Assembly (NCBI RefSeq): GCF_008080435.1
Contig: NZ_VRKN01000005.1
Span: 186,001 to 250,000 of the forward strand
DNA from: Enterobacter asburiae
GTDB lineage: Bacteria > Pseudomonadota > Gammaproteobacteria > Enterobacterales > Enterobacteriaceae
Reading direction: 5' to 3'
Length of the DNA stretch: 64,000 bases
The notes under the pieces are model-generated. The model had not been told where the DNA came from and did no database searches. It saw only the letters and a program-made list of their open reading frames with translations. Below, in pieces: positions 28,061-37,418 of the stretch. The position numbers and the translations under genes are program-made. Position 1 is the stretch's first letter. Every line of letters starts with the position of its first letter.

Positions 28061-28369
28061 ATGGAAAATATTAACGAGACCGCCATGACCGAAAGTGAAA
28101 ACCCACATATCGTCACGCTTGATAGCCCCGTTCAGCGCGGGGAGCAAAAAATTGAAAAGGTGACGGTTTCTAAACCCAATGCGGGGACCCTGCGTGGTGT
28201 ATCGCTGGCGTCGCTGGCGCAATCTGACGTCGATGCGCTGATTAAGGTGCTGCCGCGAATGACCTCGCCAGCGCTGACCGAGCATGAGGTTGCGCGCCTG
28301 GATGCCTGCGATCTTCTCTCTTTTGCAGGTAAGGTGATCGGTTTTTTGTCACCGGCTTCGGCTCGCTGA
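28061..28369 (+). CDS. E: tail assembly protein gpE
   Basis: Short tail assembly chaperone of 102 residues, similar to P2 gpE (PNAGTLRGVSLASLAQSDVDALIKVLPRMTSPALTEHEV). As in P2 it would assist the tape measure protein in tail assembly together with a frameshifted longer form. A second ATG at 28085 is a possible start. The slippery run lies near its end. Confidence 0.92.
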   Translation: MENINETAMTESENPHIVTLDSPVQRGEQKIEKVTVSKPNAGTLRGVSLASLAQSDVDALIKVLPRMTSPALTEHEVARLDACDLLSFAGKVIGFLSPASAR

Positions 28370-28521
28370 AATTTCCCGAAAATCTGTCGGTCGACGATCT
28401 GATGGCGGATATCGCGGTGATCTTTCACTGGCCGCCGTCAGAACTGTACTCCCTTAGCGTGACCGAACTCCTCTTATGGCGCGAAAAAGCGCTGCAGCGA
28501 AGCGGAAACCACCATGAGTAA
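28061..28521 (+). CDS. E+E': gpE+E' programmed -1 frameshift product
   Basis: At 28342-28348 the bases T TTT TTG form a slippery heptamer in the E frame. A -1 slip there continues through an open frame to TAA at 28519, adding 57 residues (VTGFGSLKFPENLSVDDLMAD and onward) for a total of about 153. P2 makes E+E' in just this way, the counterpart of lambda G/GT. The extension has no start of its own and overlaps the T gene start, which supports use by frameshift. Confidence 0.85.
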
Positions 28522-30793
28522 TAATGTCAGTCTTCAGGAGCTGCTTAAGGCCGTCGACCGGGCAACCCGACCGCTTAATGCTCTCCATAACGCCAGCATC
28601 ACTCTCGCGAGCGATATCCGCGATGCGCAGACGGCGCTGGGGGCACTCGATCAGCAGGCGGGGCGTATTGACGGCTTCAGGAAAGCAAATGCCCAGCTCG
28701 CCATGACGGAGCAGTCGCTTGTTCAGGCGAAACAGCAGGCAGCGGCGATGGCGGTGCAGTTTAAAAACACGCAAAACCCCACCCAGGCACAGGTTGATGC
28801 GCTGTCTGCAGCCCGAAAATCGGCAGCCGACCTTAAGCTTGAGTACAACAGCTTACGCTACTCGGTACAGCGTCAGCGTACTGAACTCGCTCAGGCGGGA
28901 GTCAACACGCGCACGCTTTCATCGGATGAGCGTCGTTTACGAACTCACATCAGCGAAAAAACGCAGCATCTTAACCGACAGCGGGATGCGCTGGCCCGCG
29001 TCAATCAGCAGCAGGAGCGGCTGAGTACCGTTCAGAATCGCTACGAGTCAGGCAAACGCGTTACCGCGCGGGTGAGTCAGCTTGCGAATGCGGGCGTGGG
29101 CATGGCAAAAGCGGGCTTTGACCAGACGTCCCGGTTTATGGCGCCTGGCATCAGCTTTGAAAAGCAGATGTCGGCCATTCAGGCAAACCTTGGCCTGGCG
29201 AAGGGGGATTCCCGGCTTGAGGCGATTCGCCAGCAGGCGCGGGAGGTCAGTGCCAGGACCGGAGTACCTGCAGATACGGTCCTCCGGGCACAAACCGAAC
29301 TGACTCGTTCAGGCTATGACGCCGATGGGCTGCTTGCGGCCACCGCGCCAACGGTCAACCTCAGCCTGGCGGGGAATGTCGACGCGGCTAAAGCGGCCGA
29401 TATTCTCAGCAGCACGCAGGCTGCGTATAACCTGGCCGATACGGATTCGGAACGCATCGCTGATGTGCTTACGCGCGGTTTTACCTCTTCGAATACCAGC
29501 CTCGCTGAGATGGTGGCGGCCGTCACCTCCGCTGCACCCGCTGCGGATGCATCTGGTATGGGGCTTGAAGAGACCACCGCGCTGCTGGGCGTTCTGGCGG
29601 AAAAAGGGATGAAAGGCGCCGCCGCCGGGGACGCGCTCAGCGCGATGTTGCGCCATGTTCAGACTCCGGATGCCATAAAAGCCTCGGGGGCGCTGGCTTC
29701 CGCTGCGGGTGATGGATCGCTTGATGAAAAACGCCAGCAGTTGCAGGGGGCAAAGGGCAGTACCGCGCTTGCGGCTTCCGTGCAGACCGATAATCTTGAC
29801 GGCGATATCAACCGATTCCAGGCCGCGTGGAACGGGTTGAAGATTGATGTATTTGATAAAGCGGATGGCGCTCTGCGCAACCTGATAACAACCGCAACCG
29901 GCTGGCTTGGCACGGCCTCCCTATGGGTGAATGCCAATCCTGAGCTGACGCAGACCCTCGCCAGCATCGTTGTCGGCGCGCAGGCGTTTGCTGGCGTACT
30001 GGGTGGCGTAGGCACGGTTATCGGCCCGGTTCTGACGGGCGTCAATATGGTTATTACCGCGGCCGGGATGTTGGGAACGGTATTCAGCGTGGTGGGCGGC
30101 GCCATCATGACGGTGCTGGGTGCCCTTAGCTGGCCGGTGATTGCCCTTGGTGCAGCGATTGCTGCCGGTGCGTTACTGATTTTTAAATACTGGGAGCCCA
30201 TCAGCGCCTTCTTTGGTGGGGTGATGGAAGGGCTTTCGACGGCTTTCGCACCGCTGGGTGCGCTGTTCTCACCGGTGATGGCGGTGTTTGACTCTATCTC
30301 GGAGAAGCTGGGCGATATCTGGCAATGGTTCACCGACTTGATTACGCCTATCAAGGCGACGCAGGAAACGCTCGATGGCTGTAAAAACGCTGGCGTGATT
30401 TTTGGTCAGGCGCTGGGCGATGCGTTAATGGCACCGCTTGATCTCTTTAACAGCCTGAGCGGCAAGGCCAGCTGGCTGCTGGAGAAGCTCGGTATTATCA
30501 AAAACGAGTCGGGCGATCTCGACGCCGCTGCGGCAAAAGCAGAAGCGGCATCCTCACCGGCGGGCAGCGCTTATATTCCGGGCGCGGGGATCTCTGGCGG
30601 CGGCCTGGGGTATCAGCCGACCATCGCTACTGGAGGACGCTCTTACGTCGATCAGAGTAAAAGCGAATATAACATCACGCTGCAGGGGGGCACGGCCTCC
30701 GGAACGGATCTGACGCGTCAAATCCGGGAGACGATAGATAATATTGAACAGGATAAAGCGAGACGGCAGCAATCCAGCTTTATGTATAGTTAA
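28514..30793 (+). CDS. T: tail tape measure protein gpT
   Basis: Tape measure protein of 759 residues that sets tail length and guides tube assembly. The N-terminal third is helical and rich in glutamine and alanine; residues about 480-570 hold a long hydrophobic stretch (SIVVGAQAFAGVLGGVGTVIG through ALGAAIAAGALLIFKYW) that in this family may enter the target membrane. The P2 protein is somewhat longer (about 815 residues from memory), so tails may be a little shorter. It is intact and overlaps E'. Confidence 0.94.
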   Translation: MSNNVSLQELLKAVDRATRPLNALHNASITLASDIRDAQTALGALDQQAGRIDGFRKANAQLAMTEQSLVQAKQQAAAMAVQFKNTQNPTQAQVDALSAARKSAADLKLEYNSLRYSVQRQRTELAQAGVNTRTLSSDERRLRTHISEKTQHLNRQRDALARVNQQQERLSTVQNRYESGKRVTARVSQLANAGVGMAKAGFDQTSRFMAPGISFEKQMSAIQANLGLAKGDSRLEAIRQQAREVSARTGVPADTVLRAQTELTRSGYDADGLLAATAPTVNLSLAGNVDAAKAADILSSTQAAYNLADTDSERIADVLTRGFTSSNTSLAEMVAAVTSAAPAADASGMGLEETTALLGVLAEKGMKGAAAGDALSAMLRHVQTPDAIKASGALASAAGDGSLDEKRQQLQGAKGSTALAASVQTDNLDGDINRFQAAWNGLKIDVFDKADGALRNLITTATGWLGTASLWVNANPELTQTLASIVVGAQAFAGVLGGVGTVIGPVLTGVNMVITAAGMLGTVFSVVGGAIMTVLGALSWPVIALGAAIAAGALLIFKYWEPISAFFGGVMEGLSTAFAPLGALFSPVMAVFDSISEKLGDIWQWFTDLITPIKATQETLDGCKNAGVIFGQALGDALMAPLDLFNSLSGKASWLLEKLGIIKNESGDLDAAAAKAEAASSPAGSAYIPGAGISGGGLGYQPTIATGGRSYVDQSKSEYNITLQGGTASGTDLTRQIRETIDNIEQDKARRQQSSFMYS

Positions 30794-30804
30794 GGAGAGA
30801 GAAA

Positions 30805-31269
30805 ATGTTAATGGTGCTGGGTCTGTTTGTCTTTGAACGACGAACCTTACCGTATCAGTCAATGATATTCACAAAAGACTACCGCTGGGCATCCAGCGCT
30901 CGCATCGGGAAACCCAAAGCCTGGCAGTACCTTGGCGAAGGTGAGACATCCTTTAGCCTCTCCGGCTTACTTTACCCGGAACTCACGGGAGGGCGGCTTT
31001 CCCTCAAGGCGGTTGAGCTGATGGCAAATGAGGGGCGGGCATGGCCGTTGATAGACGGTACCGGCATCATTCACGGCATGTTTATCATTGAGAAAGTCAC
31101 GCACACGCATTCGGATTTTTACAGTGACGGTACCGCTCGAAAAATTAATTTTACTCTGGAGCTTAAACGCGTGGATGAATCGCTGATGACGACGTTTGGC
31201 GACCTGCGAACGCAGGCCTCAGAGCTGGTGGAAAGCGCACGGAATAGCATTGGAGGGCTGGTGGGATGA
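30805..31269 (+). CDS. U: tail protein gpU
   Basis: Tail protein of 154 residues like P2 gpU (LGLFVFERRTLPYQSMIF, RIGKPKAWQYLGEGETSFSLSGLLYPELTGG). It is a LysM-type tail-hub-associated protein. AAGGAGAGAG precedes the start; an ATG six bases further on is also possible. It overlaps D by ATGA. Confidence 0.94.
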   Translation: MLMVLGLFVFERRTLPYQSMIFTKDYRWASSARIGKPKAWQYLGEGETSFSLSGLLYPELTGGRLSLKAVELMANEGRAWPLIDGTGIIHGMFIIEKVTHTHSDFYSDGTARKINFTLELKRVDESLMTTFGDLRTQASELVESARNSIGGLVG

Positions 31270-32420
31270 TCACCGAAATGAATATCCGGGCGGGTGGAAA
31301 AATCGCCCCTGATTTTATGCTTAAGCTTGACGATCGTGATATCACGCAAAATTTCGGCCATCGTCTTATCAGCCTGACCATGACCGACAAACGGGGGCTG
31401 GAAGCCGATCAGCTGGATATTCAACTGGATGATTCCGACGGGCTGCTGGACTTGCCTGCCCGGGGGGCAAGGCTGTCCTTATGGCTGGGATGGGAGGGAA
31501 CCCCGCTCGAGGAGAAAGGGGACTTTACGATTGATGCGATTCAATTCCAGGGCGCGCCGGACACGCTGATCATCCGGGGATTCAGCGCAGATTTTCGTGG
31601 AAAGCTAAACGTGCGGCGCGAACAGTCGTGGCATGACACGACGATTGGCGCGATAGTCGATACCATCGCTCAGCGTAACCAGTTGACCGCCAGCGTCGCG
31701 TCGGGGCTTGCATCCATCGCCATCTCTCATATTGACCAGTCTCAGGAGACAGACGCGGCGTTCCTCTCCCGCCTTGCTGAACGTAATGGAGCATTTGTTT
31801 CAATCAAAGCCGGGAAGATTATCTTTATGAAAGCGGGCCAGGCCGTGACGGCCAGCGGCACTCCGCTTTCCTTAATGATGATTGAACGTGGGGATGGAGA
31901 TAAGCACCTTTTTTCCATAGCTGACCGTGAAAATTATTCCGGCGTAACGGCCAAATGGCTGCAAACGCGTGACCCCAAACAACAAAATCCTCAATTGAGT
32001 ATTAATCGTCAGTCCGGAGGGCAGCAGACAGAAGCACTGCAGCACCCGGATGCCGCCGCACCGGTAGCGGGAGCAGCAGGCAAGGAGCAGAAACCGCAAG
32101 AGAGGCTGGTGGGATCGGCGGAGAACGTATTTGAGCTCACCACGGTTTATGCCTCTGAAGAGCAGGCGCTCAGGGCCGCAGAGGCGAAGTGGCGCGCGCT
32201 TCAGCGGGGAACCGTGAAGTTCTCCATCCAGCTTGCGCTGGGACGCGCCGATCTGTTCCCCGAAACGCCGGTGCTGGTAAACGGTTTTAAACGCGTCATC
32301 GACGAGCAGGCGTGGATCATCAGCGAGGTGGTGCATACCCTCAACGATAGCGGATTTACCACGCAGCTTAAGCTTGAGCTGAACGTCAGCAACGGAAAAT
32401 TTACTGTTGATAGTGAGTAA
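31266..32420 (+). CDS. D: baseplate hub protein gpD
   Basis: Late tail protein of 384 residues, close to P2 gpD, with DFMLKLDDRDITQNFGHRLISLTMTDKRGLEADQLDIQLDD at the N-terminus. It forms the hub to which the spike attaches. Last tail gene of the FI-to-D operon. Its end contains the beginning of the ogr promoter region. Confidence 0.94.
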   Translation: MITEMNIRAGGKIAPDFMLKLDDRDITQNFGHRLISLTMTDKRGLEADQLDIQLDDSDGLLDLPARGARLSLWLGWEGTPLEEKGDFTIDAIQFQGAPDTLIIRGFSADFRGKLNVRREQSWHDTTIGAIVDTIAQRNQLTASVASGLASIAISHIDQSQETDAAFLSRLAERNGAFVSIKAGKIIFMKAGQAVTASGTPLSLMMIERGDGDKHLFSIADRENYSGVTAKWLQTRDPKQQNPQLSINRQSGGQQTEALQHPDAAAPVAGAAGKEQKPQERLVGSAENVFELTTVYASEEQALRAAEAKWRALQRGTVKFSIQLALGRADLFPETPVLVNGFKRVIDEQAWIISEVVHTLNDSGFTTQLKLELNVSNGKFTVDSE

Positions 32421-32425
32421 TGTAG

Positions 32426-32475
32426 TTGCTATTGGTTTTGTTTTGGGTATTATTGATTCACAAAATGTGAATCAA
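32426..32475 (+). promoter_or_regulatory. promoter and operator of ogr
   Basis: TTGCTA (32426-32431), 16 bases, TATTAT (32448-32453) form a sigma-70 promoter. From 32453 to 32475 a perfect dyad follows: TTGATTCACA, AAA, TGTGAATCAA. It covers the likely start point, so a bound repressor would block ogr. In 186 the equivalent promoter pB is repressed by CI, which recognises two different operator types. Confidence 0.7.
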
Positions 32476-32487
32476 GTGGAGGGGTAC

Positions 32488-32688
32488 ATGTTTCATTGTC
32501 CTAAGTGCAAGCACTCTGCGCATGCGCGTACCAGTCGCTATCTAAGTGAAAATACCAAAGAGCGCTATCACCAGTGCACCAATGTGGACTGCAGCTGTAC
32601 GTTCGTGACGATGGAGTCCGTGGAGCGCCTGATTGCGACCCCCGGAGCCTCTGAGCGTGTCCGAACGGCTTCGCTGAACCACGGTTAG
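32488..32688 (+). CDS. ogr: late gene activator Ogr
   Basis: Zinc-finger activator of P2-type late promoters (Ogr/Delta/B family), 66 residues. MFHCPKCKHSAHARTSRYLS and the cysteines C4, C7, C30 and C35 give the family zinc site. The ATG at 32488 has GGAGGGG upstream; a longer frame from 32407 would run through the promoter. It should act at the TTGTTGT sites before V and FI, and it contacts the RNA polymerase alpha subunit in P2. Slightly shorter than the 72-residue P2 protein at its C-terminus. Confidence 0.93.
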   Translation: MFHCPKCKHSAHARTSRYLSENTKERYHQCTNVDCSCTFVTMESVERLIATPGASERVRTASLNHG

Positions 32689-32722
32689 CGGTTGCGTCAC
32701 CGGCTCAAAAAAACCAATAAAA

Positions 32723-32744
32723 AAGCCACTCAATAGAGTGGCTT
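32723..32744. terminator. bidirectional terminator between ogr and ileX
   Basis: AAGCCACTC and GAGTGGCTT pair perfectly over AATA. On the minus strand a run of T follows, which suits the end of the ileX transcript; on the plus strand it would also end ogr mRNA. Confidence 0.8.
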
Positions 32745-32770
32745 AATCATATGATTCTAAAACTAAAATT

Positions 32771-32846
32771 TGGTGGCCCCTGCTGGACTTGAACCAGCGA
32801 CCAAGCGATTATGAGTCGCCTGCTCTAACCACTGAGCTAAGGGGCC
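32771..32846 (-). tRNA. ileX: tRNA-Ile (CAU anticodon, lysidine-modified)
   Basis: On the minus strand the 76 bases fold as a tRNA: GGCCCCT acceptor pairs with AGGGGCC before an encoded CCA, D arm AGCTCAGT, anticodon stem GCGAC/GTCGC-like around CTCATAA, T arm CTGGTTCAAGTCCAG. The CAU anticodon in this body is the minor isoleucine tRNA that is read as AUA after lysidine modification. It lies beside mug and rpoD, as ileX does in E. coli, and its 3' end faces the phage element, the usual attachment position. Confidence 0.95.
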
Positions 32847-32971
32847 GTGGCGGTGAATTATAAAGTAACTCCCCGCAGCAATCCAGCCATTCACACCTGC
32901 CTGCTGTTTTTATAAACAATGCATAATCAATCCTTTATACTTCCCTGACGATGTATCGAGCGGGAGTAAAG

Positions 32972-33478
32972 ATGATCAACGATATTCTGGCCCCTGGCCT
33001 GCGGGTGGTGTTCTGCGGAATCAACCCGGGTAAGTCCTCGGCGCACACCGGTTTTCACTTTGCCCATCCGGGAAATCGCTTCTGGAAGGTGATCTACCAG
33101 GCCGGGTTTACCGACAGGTTACTCAAGCCCGAAGAGGAGCAGCATCTGCTGGACACGCGCTGCGGAATTACCATGCTGGTCGAGCGGCCTACGGTACAGG
33201 CGAGTGAGGTCAACCTGCATGAACTGCGCAGCGGCGGGCGGGAGCTGATCAAGAAGATAGAGGATTATCAGCCGGCCGCGCTGGCGATCCTCGGCAAGCA
33301 GGCCTACGAGCAGGCGTTTAGCCAGCGCGGAACGCAGTGGGGCAAGCAGAGCATCATGATTGGCGTGACGCAGGTGTGGGTGCTGCCGAACCCGAGCGGG
33401 CTCAACAGAGCAACGCTGGATAAGCTGGTAGAGGCGTATCGGGAGCTGGATGAGGCGCTGATGGTGCGGGGGCTTTAG
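32972..33478 (+). CDS. mug: G/U mismatch-specific DNA glycosylase Mug
   Basis: Removes uracil and ethenocytosine opposite guanine. It has 168 residues like the E. coli enzyme. The active-site region [25 protein letters not shown] and the later [12 protein letters not shown] (DNA-intercalating loop) are present. The start MINDILAPG at 32972 corresponds to the E. coli MVEDILAPG; an upstream ATG at 32951 is less likely. It is convergent with rpoD. Confidence 0.95.
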   Translation: MINDILAPGLRVVFCGINPGKSSAHTGFHFAHPGNRFWKVIYQAGFTDRLLKPEEEQHLLDTRCGITMLVERPTVQASEVNLHELRSGGRELIKKIEDYQPAALAILGKQAYEQAFSQRGTQWGKQSIMIGVTQVWVLPNPSGLNRATLDKLVEAYRELDEALMVRGL

Positions 33479-33495
33479 GGGCCTCTGCGGGCTGA

Positions 33496-33530
33496 GCCCT
33501 CACCCTGGCTCTCTCCCACAGGGAGAGGGA
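33496..33530. repeat. intergenic repeat, copy 1
   Basis: CCCTCACCCTGG then CTCTCTCCCACAGGGAGAGGG: a hairpin with CTCTCCC/GGGAGAG arms. An inverted copy with about four differences lies at 54500-54537 behind hldE. It looks like a dispersed enterobacterial intergenic repeat. Confidence 0.75.
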
Positions 33531-33536
33531 ATAAAC

Positions 33537-33566
33537 AAAAAAAAAGCTCCCGATTGGGAGCTTTTT
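33537..33566. terminator. bidirectional terminator between mug and rpoD
   Basis: AAAAAGCTCCC and GGGAGCTTTTT pair perfectly over GATT, so each strand ends in T after the stem. It ends rpoD (minus) and mug (plus). Confidence 0.92.
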
Positions 33567-33580
33567 GCTGTTTACCTGGG

Positions 33581-35428
33581 TTAGTCGTCCAGGAAGCTAC
33601 GCAGCACTTCAGAGCGGCTTGGATGACGCAGCTTACGCAGCGCCTTCGCTTCGATCTGACGGATACGTTCGCGGGTAACGTCGAACTGTTTACCCACTTC
33701 TTCCAGCGTGTGGTCGGTGTTCATATCAATACCGAAACGCATACGCAGTACTTTTGCTTCACGGGCGGTCAGGCCGGCCAGAACGTCGTGCGTCGCAGCA
33801 CGCAGGCTCTCGGTGGTCGCAGAGTCCAGCGGCAGCTCGAGGGTGGTATCCTCGATGAAATCACCCAGATGCGAATCTTCATCATCACCGATTGGTGTTT
33901 CCATGGAGATTGGCTCTTTGGCGATCTTCAGCACTTTACGGATCTTGTCTTCCGGCATCAGCATGCGCTCGGCCAGCTCTTCCGGCGTCGGCTCGCGACC
34001 CATCTCCTGCAGCATCTGGCGGGAAATACGGTTGAGCTTATTGATAGTCTCAATCATATGCACCGGAATACGGATGGTGCGCGCCTGGTCTGCGATAGAG
34101 CGGGTGATAGCCTGACGGATCCACCAGGTTGCGTAGGTGGAGAACTTGTAACCACGACGGTATTCAAACTTATCTACCGCTTTCATCAGACCGATGTTGC
34201 CTTCCTGAATCAGATCCAGGAACTGCAGACCACGGTTGGTGTATTTCTTGGCGATAGAGATAACCAGACGTAAGTTCGCTTCAACCATCTCTTTCTTCGC
34301 ACGGCGGGCTTTCGCTTCACCGATGGACATACGACGGTTGATGTCTTTAACCTGCTCGATGGTCAGGCCGGTCTCTTCTTCAATCTGATGCAGCTTCTGC
34401 AGACCACGATAGACATCGTCCTTCACGTCATGCAGTTTTTCAGACCACGGCTTGTTCATCGCGATAGCCGCGTTGAACCAGGCTTCACTGGTTTCGTTGC
34501 CGGTGAAGAGGGTGATGAAGTTCTTCTTCGGCATTTTGCACTGCTCAACGCACAGCTTCATGATGATGCGTTCCTGGGTGCGTACGCGATCCATCATCAC
34601 GCGCATGCTGTTCACCAGGTAGTCGAACTGTTTTGGCACCAGGCGGAACTGTTTGAACACGTCAGACAGTTTCAGGATCTCTTCCTGTGCGGCGGCATGG
34701 CTGCGGCCTTTCGCTTTGATGGTGTCACGCGTCACTTCGTACTGGGTACGCAGCTCGGCAAACTTCTCACGCGCCAGCTCCGGGTCGATGCTGTTGTCAT
34801 CGTCCGCGGTGTCGTCGTCGCTCTCTTCCTCATCTTCGTCTTCGTCATCATCCATCTCTTCCTGAGACAGTTCAGAACCGACGTGAGTGGCGGTAGGTGC
34901 CATATCTTCTTCAGCGTTCGGGTCGACAAAACCGGTGATCAGGTCAGACAGGCGCGCTTCTTCCGCTTCAACGCGATCGTACTGCTCCAGCAGATAGGTG
35001 ATCGCTTCCGGGTACTCGGCCACAGAGCACTGAACCTGGTTGATCCCGTCTTCGATGCGTTTTGCGATGTCAATTTCGCCTTCGCGGGTCAACAGTTCAA
35101 CAGTACCCATTTCGCGCATGTACATGCGGACCGGGTCAGTGGTACGCCCGATTTCAGATTCCACGCTGGACAGTACCTGTGCAGCAGCTTCTTCGGCATC
35201 TTCGTCAGTGTTGTTGGAGGTTTCAGCCAGCAACAGATCATCGGCATCCGGTGCTTCTTCCATCACCTGAATGCCCATGTCATTGATCATTTGGATGATA
35301 TCTTCGATTTGATCTGAATCGACGATATCTTCCGGCAGATGGTCATTGACCTCGGCATAGGTCAGATAGCCTTGCTCCTTACCACGTTGGACAAGAAGTT
35401 TCAGCTGTGACTGCGGGTTTTGCTCCAT
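33581..35428 (-). CDS. rpoD: RNA polymerase sigma-70 factor RpoD
   Basis: Primary sigma factor, 615 residues (E. coli 613). Region 1.1 begins [21 protein letters not shown]; an acidic stretch ([19 protein letters not shown], near residue 195) lies in the non-conserved region; regions 2.3-2.4 ([22 protein letters not shown]) and 4.2 ([27 protein letters not shown]) are complete. The start at 35428 matches E. coli; an 18-residue longer frame is ignored. It is downstream of rpsU and dnaG in the macromolecular synthesis operon, and the 153-base gap to dnaG shows no gene. Confidence 0.98.
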   Translation of the reverse strand: MEQNPQSQLKLLVQRGKEQGYLTYAEVNDHLPEDIVDSDQIEDIIQMINDMGIQVMEEAPDADDLLLAETSNNTDEDAEEAAAQVLSSVESEIGRTTDPVRMYMREMGTVELLTREGEIDIAKRIEDGINQVQCSVAEYPEAITYLLEQYDRVEAEEARLSDLITGFVDPNAEEDMAPTATHVGSELSQEEMDDDEDEDEEESDDDTADDDNSIDPELAREKFAELRTQYEVTRDTIKAKGRSHAAAQEEILKLSDVFKQFRLVPKQFDYLVNSMRVMMDRVRTQERIIMKLCVEQCKMPKKNFITLFTGNETSEAWFNAAIAMNKPWSEKLHDVKDDVYRGLQKLHQIEEETGLTIEQVKDINRRMSIGEAKARRAKKEMVEANLRLVISIAKKYTNRGLQFLDLIQEGNIGLMKAVDKFEYRRGYKFSTYATWWIRQAITRSIADQARTIRIPVHMIETINKLNRISRQMLQEMGREPTPEELAERMLMPEDKIRKVLKIAKEPISMETPIGDDEDSHLGDFIEDTTLELPLDSATTESLRAATHDVLAGLTAREAKVLRMRFGIDMNTDHTLEEVGKQFDVTRERIRQIEAKALRKLRHPSRSEVLRSFLDD

Positions 35429-35581
35429 AAGACGGTATCCACACTTAATTCGTTTGATTGGTGTCGGCGATGGGGCTGCCAACCTTTAAAGCGAGGGCGT
35501 ACTTATATTTTTGCCGCTGCCTCTCAGTGCGGCTGCCGGGGGCTTCCCGATCGATATTCGGCACTTAAGCCGTTAAATTTT

Positions 35582-37327
35582 TTATTTCTTCGCCAGTTCC
35601 TGGTTAATCATCCAGAGCTCCCGGCGCTCTTCGCTGCTTAAACCGTGTGTGCGCTCGCGAGCAATCAACTCTTCCTGGCGCAGCTCAAGCATCGAATCAA
35701 ACATATGGTTGAGTGAGTCGGTGAACGTTTTTTCTGCAATGTCCTTATCTGCTATATCGTCCCACATCGACAGTTTTTCAAGGGTAGCAGCCTCTTTTGT
35801 GCCGCGATAATGTTCTAAAAGTTGTCCGGTGGTCAGACCTGGCTGCGACAAACACGTGTTGACCAGTTCTGAAAATAAGCCAAGTCCGGGCAATTTTTCG
35901 TGGTTTAAACCCGCCAGCGACGGCACCTGCGGTGCGAGCTCGGGGTTTTGTACCAGTAACCCTATCAGTATACGCATGGTTGTGCGTTTTAGCTGAGGCG
36001 CAGGGCGAACCGCGCCGTTTTCAGCCTGTTTAGGCATTAAACGTTCAAGCTGGCTGTCATCCAGAATGCCGAGCTTGTTGCCTAATTCCTGACGCAAATA
36101 GATGCGCAGCGTTTCGCCGGGCACCTGGCTGATTAACGGCAGCGCCAGCGTACTGAGCTGCGCGCGCCCGTCAGGAGTACTCAAATCGACCTGCGGCATC
36201 AGGCTGTTAAACAAAAACGTGGAGAGCGGCTGTGCCTGCTCCATCCGCGCTTCAAACGCCGCTTTGCCCTCTTTACGCACCAGCGTATCCGGGTCTTCAC
36301 CGTCGGGCAGAAACATAAAGCGTAGCTGACGCCCGTCGGTCATGTAGGGGAGCGCGGTTTCCAGCGCCCGCCAGGCAGCGTCGCGTCCTGCACGGTCACC
36401 GTCGTAACAACAAATCACGTTGTTGGTGACGCGGAACAGCAACTGAATATGATCCGCCGTGGTGGACGTTCCTAACGACGCAACCGCATAGTTGATGTCG
36501 TACTGTGCCAGCGCGACAACGTCCATATAGCCTTCGACGACCAGAAGGCGCGGAGGTTCCGCATTATTCTGCTGCGCCTCATAAAGACCGTACAGCTGAC
36601 GGCCCTTATGGAAAATATCGGTTTCCGGGGAGTTGAGGTATTTCGGCAGGGCATCACCCAGCACGCGACCACCAAAACCAATGACCCGGCCACGCTTGTC
36701 GCGGATCGGGAACATCACCCGTTCGCGGAAGCGGTCGTAGCTTCGTCCCTGGTCGTTGGTGACCAGCATGCCTGCATCGATGAGAGACTTACGATCTTCG
36801 CTATTGCCGCCAAAACGCTTTAACACGTTGTCCCAGCCGGGCGGGGCGTAACCAATAGCGAAACGCGCAATGACATCGTCGCTCAGTCCGCGCTTGTTCA
36901 GATACTGACGCGCAGGCTCAGCCGCAGAGTGCTTAAGAGACTGTTGGTAAAACGAATTCAGGCCATCCATCAGTTGATACAGCGTTTGCCGTTGATGGCG
37001 CTCGATCTGACTTGGCCCACTGCCTGCTTCATACGGCACTTCAAGGTTATGCATCGCCGCCAGCTCTTCGACGGTTTCAACGAACTCGAGCTTGTCGTAG
37101 TTCATTAAAAAATCAACGGCATTACCGTGAGCACCACAGCCGAAGCAATGGTAAAACTGCTTTTCACCGTTTACGGTGAAGGAGGGGGTTTTTTCGTTAT
37201 GGAACGGACAGCACGCATGGTAATTCTTGCCCTGCTTTTTCAGCTTTACCCGCGCGTCGATGAGATCGACGATGTCGGTTCTGGCAAGCAGGTCATTGAT
37301 GAAAACGCGTGGGATTCTTCCGGCCAT
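35582..37327 (-). CDS. dnaG: DNA primase DnaG
   Basis: Makes RNA primers at the replication fork. 581 residues, equal to E. coli. The zinc-binding domain (CCPFHNEKTPSFTVN and HCFGCGAHGN, residues about 40-65), the TOPRIM core (VVEGYMDVVAL near residue 263 and DGDRAGRDAA near 309) and the C-terminal helicase-binding domain are present. Middle gene of the rpsU-dnaG-rpoD operon. Confidence 0.98.
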   Translation of the reverse strand: MAGRIPRVFINDLLARTDIVDLIDARVKLKKQGKNYHACCPFHNEKTPSFTVNGEKQFYHCFGCGAHGNAVDFLMNYDKLEFVETVEELAAMHNLEVPYEAGSGPSQIERHQRQTLYQLMDGLNSFYQQSLKHSAAEPARQYLNKRGLSDDVIARFAIGYAPPGWDNVLKRFGGNSEDRKSLIDAGMLVTNDQGRSYDRFRERVMFPIRDKRGRVIGFGGRVLGDALPKYLNSPETDIFHKGRQLYGLYEAQQNNAEPPRLLVVEGYMDVVALAQYDINYAVASLGTSTTADHIQLLFRVTNNVICCYDGDRAGRDAAWRALETALPYMTDGRQLRFMFLPDGEDPDTLVRKEGKAAFEARMEQAQPLSTFLFNSLMPQVDLSTPDGRAQLSTLALPLISQVPGETLRIYLRQELGNKLGILDDSQLERLMPKQAENGAVRPAPQLKRTTMRILIGLLVQNPELAPQVPSLAGLNHEKLPGLGLFSELVNTCLSQPGLTTGQLLEHYRGTKEAATLEKLSMWDDIADKDIAEKTFTDSLNHMFDSMLELRQEELIARERTHGLSSEERRELWMINQELAKK

Positions 37328-37418
37328 ATGCCCCGTTATTTTTAGTGACTCATAAACGAAAACAAGCCGCGCATTCCTTCCGGAAGCACGGCCTTACGAC
37401 TATTACTCTGTCTGTCAA

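Larger units (their letters stand above)
14842..32745. mobile_element. P2/186-type tail element, candidate R-type tailocin
   Basis: About 18 kb with 186-like control genes, replication gene A, a lysis cassette and a contiguous set of P2 tail genes ending in ogr, next to the 3' end of ileX. Integrase, portal, terminase, scaffold, major capsid, head-completion and gene S are absent, and no cos-like sequence is seen. Every tail gene that remains is full length and in frame. This pattern (tail, fibre, lysis and SOS control kept; head, packaging and integration lost) is what defines phage-tail-like bacteriocins. The retained A gene is atypical and leaves open a recently decayed prophage. Confidence 0.8.

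Noticed and set aside
32407-32487. Longer N-terminus for Ogr
   Set aside because: The stretch holds a promoter and dyad; the zinc-finger protein begins at MFHCPKC as in P2.
33554-35317. Two long plus-strand frames opposite rpoD
   Set aside because: They mirror the rpoD coding strand, have no ribosome sites and no recognisable motifs.
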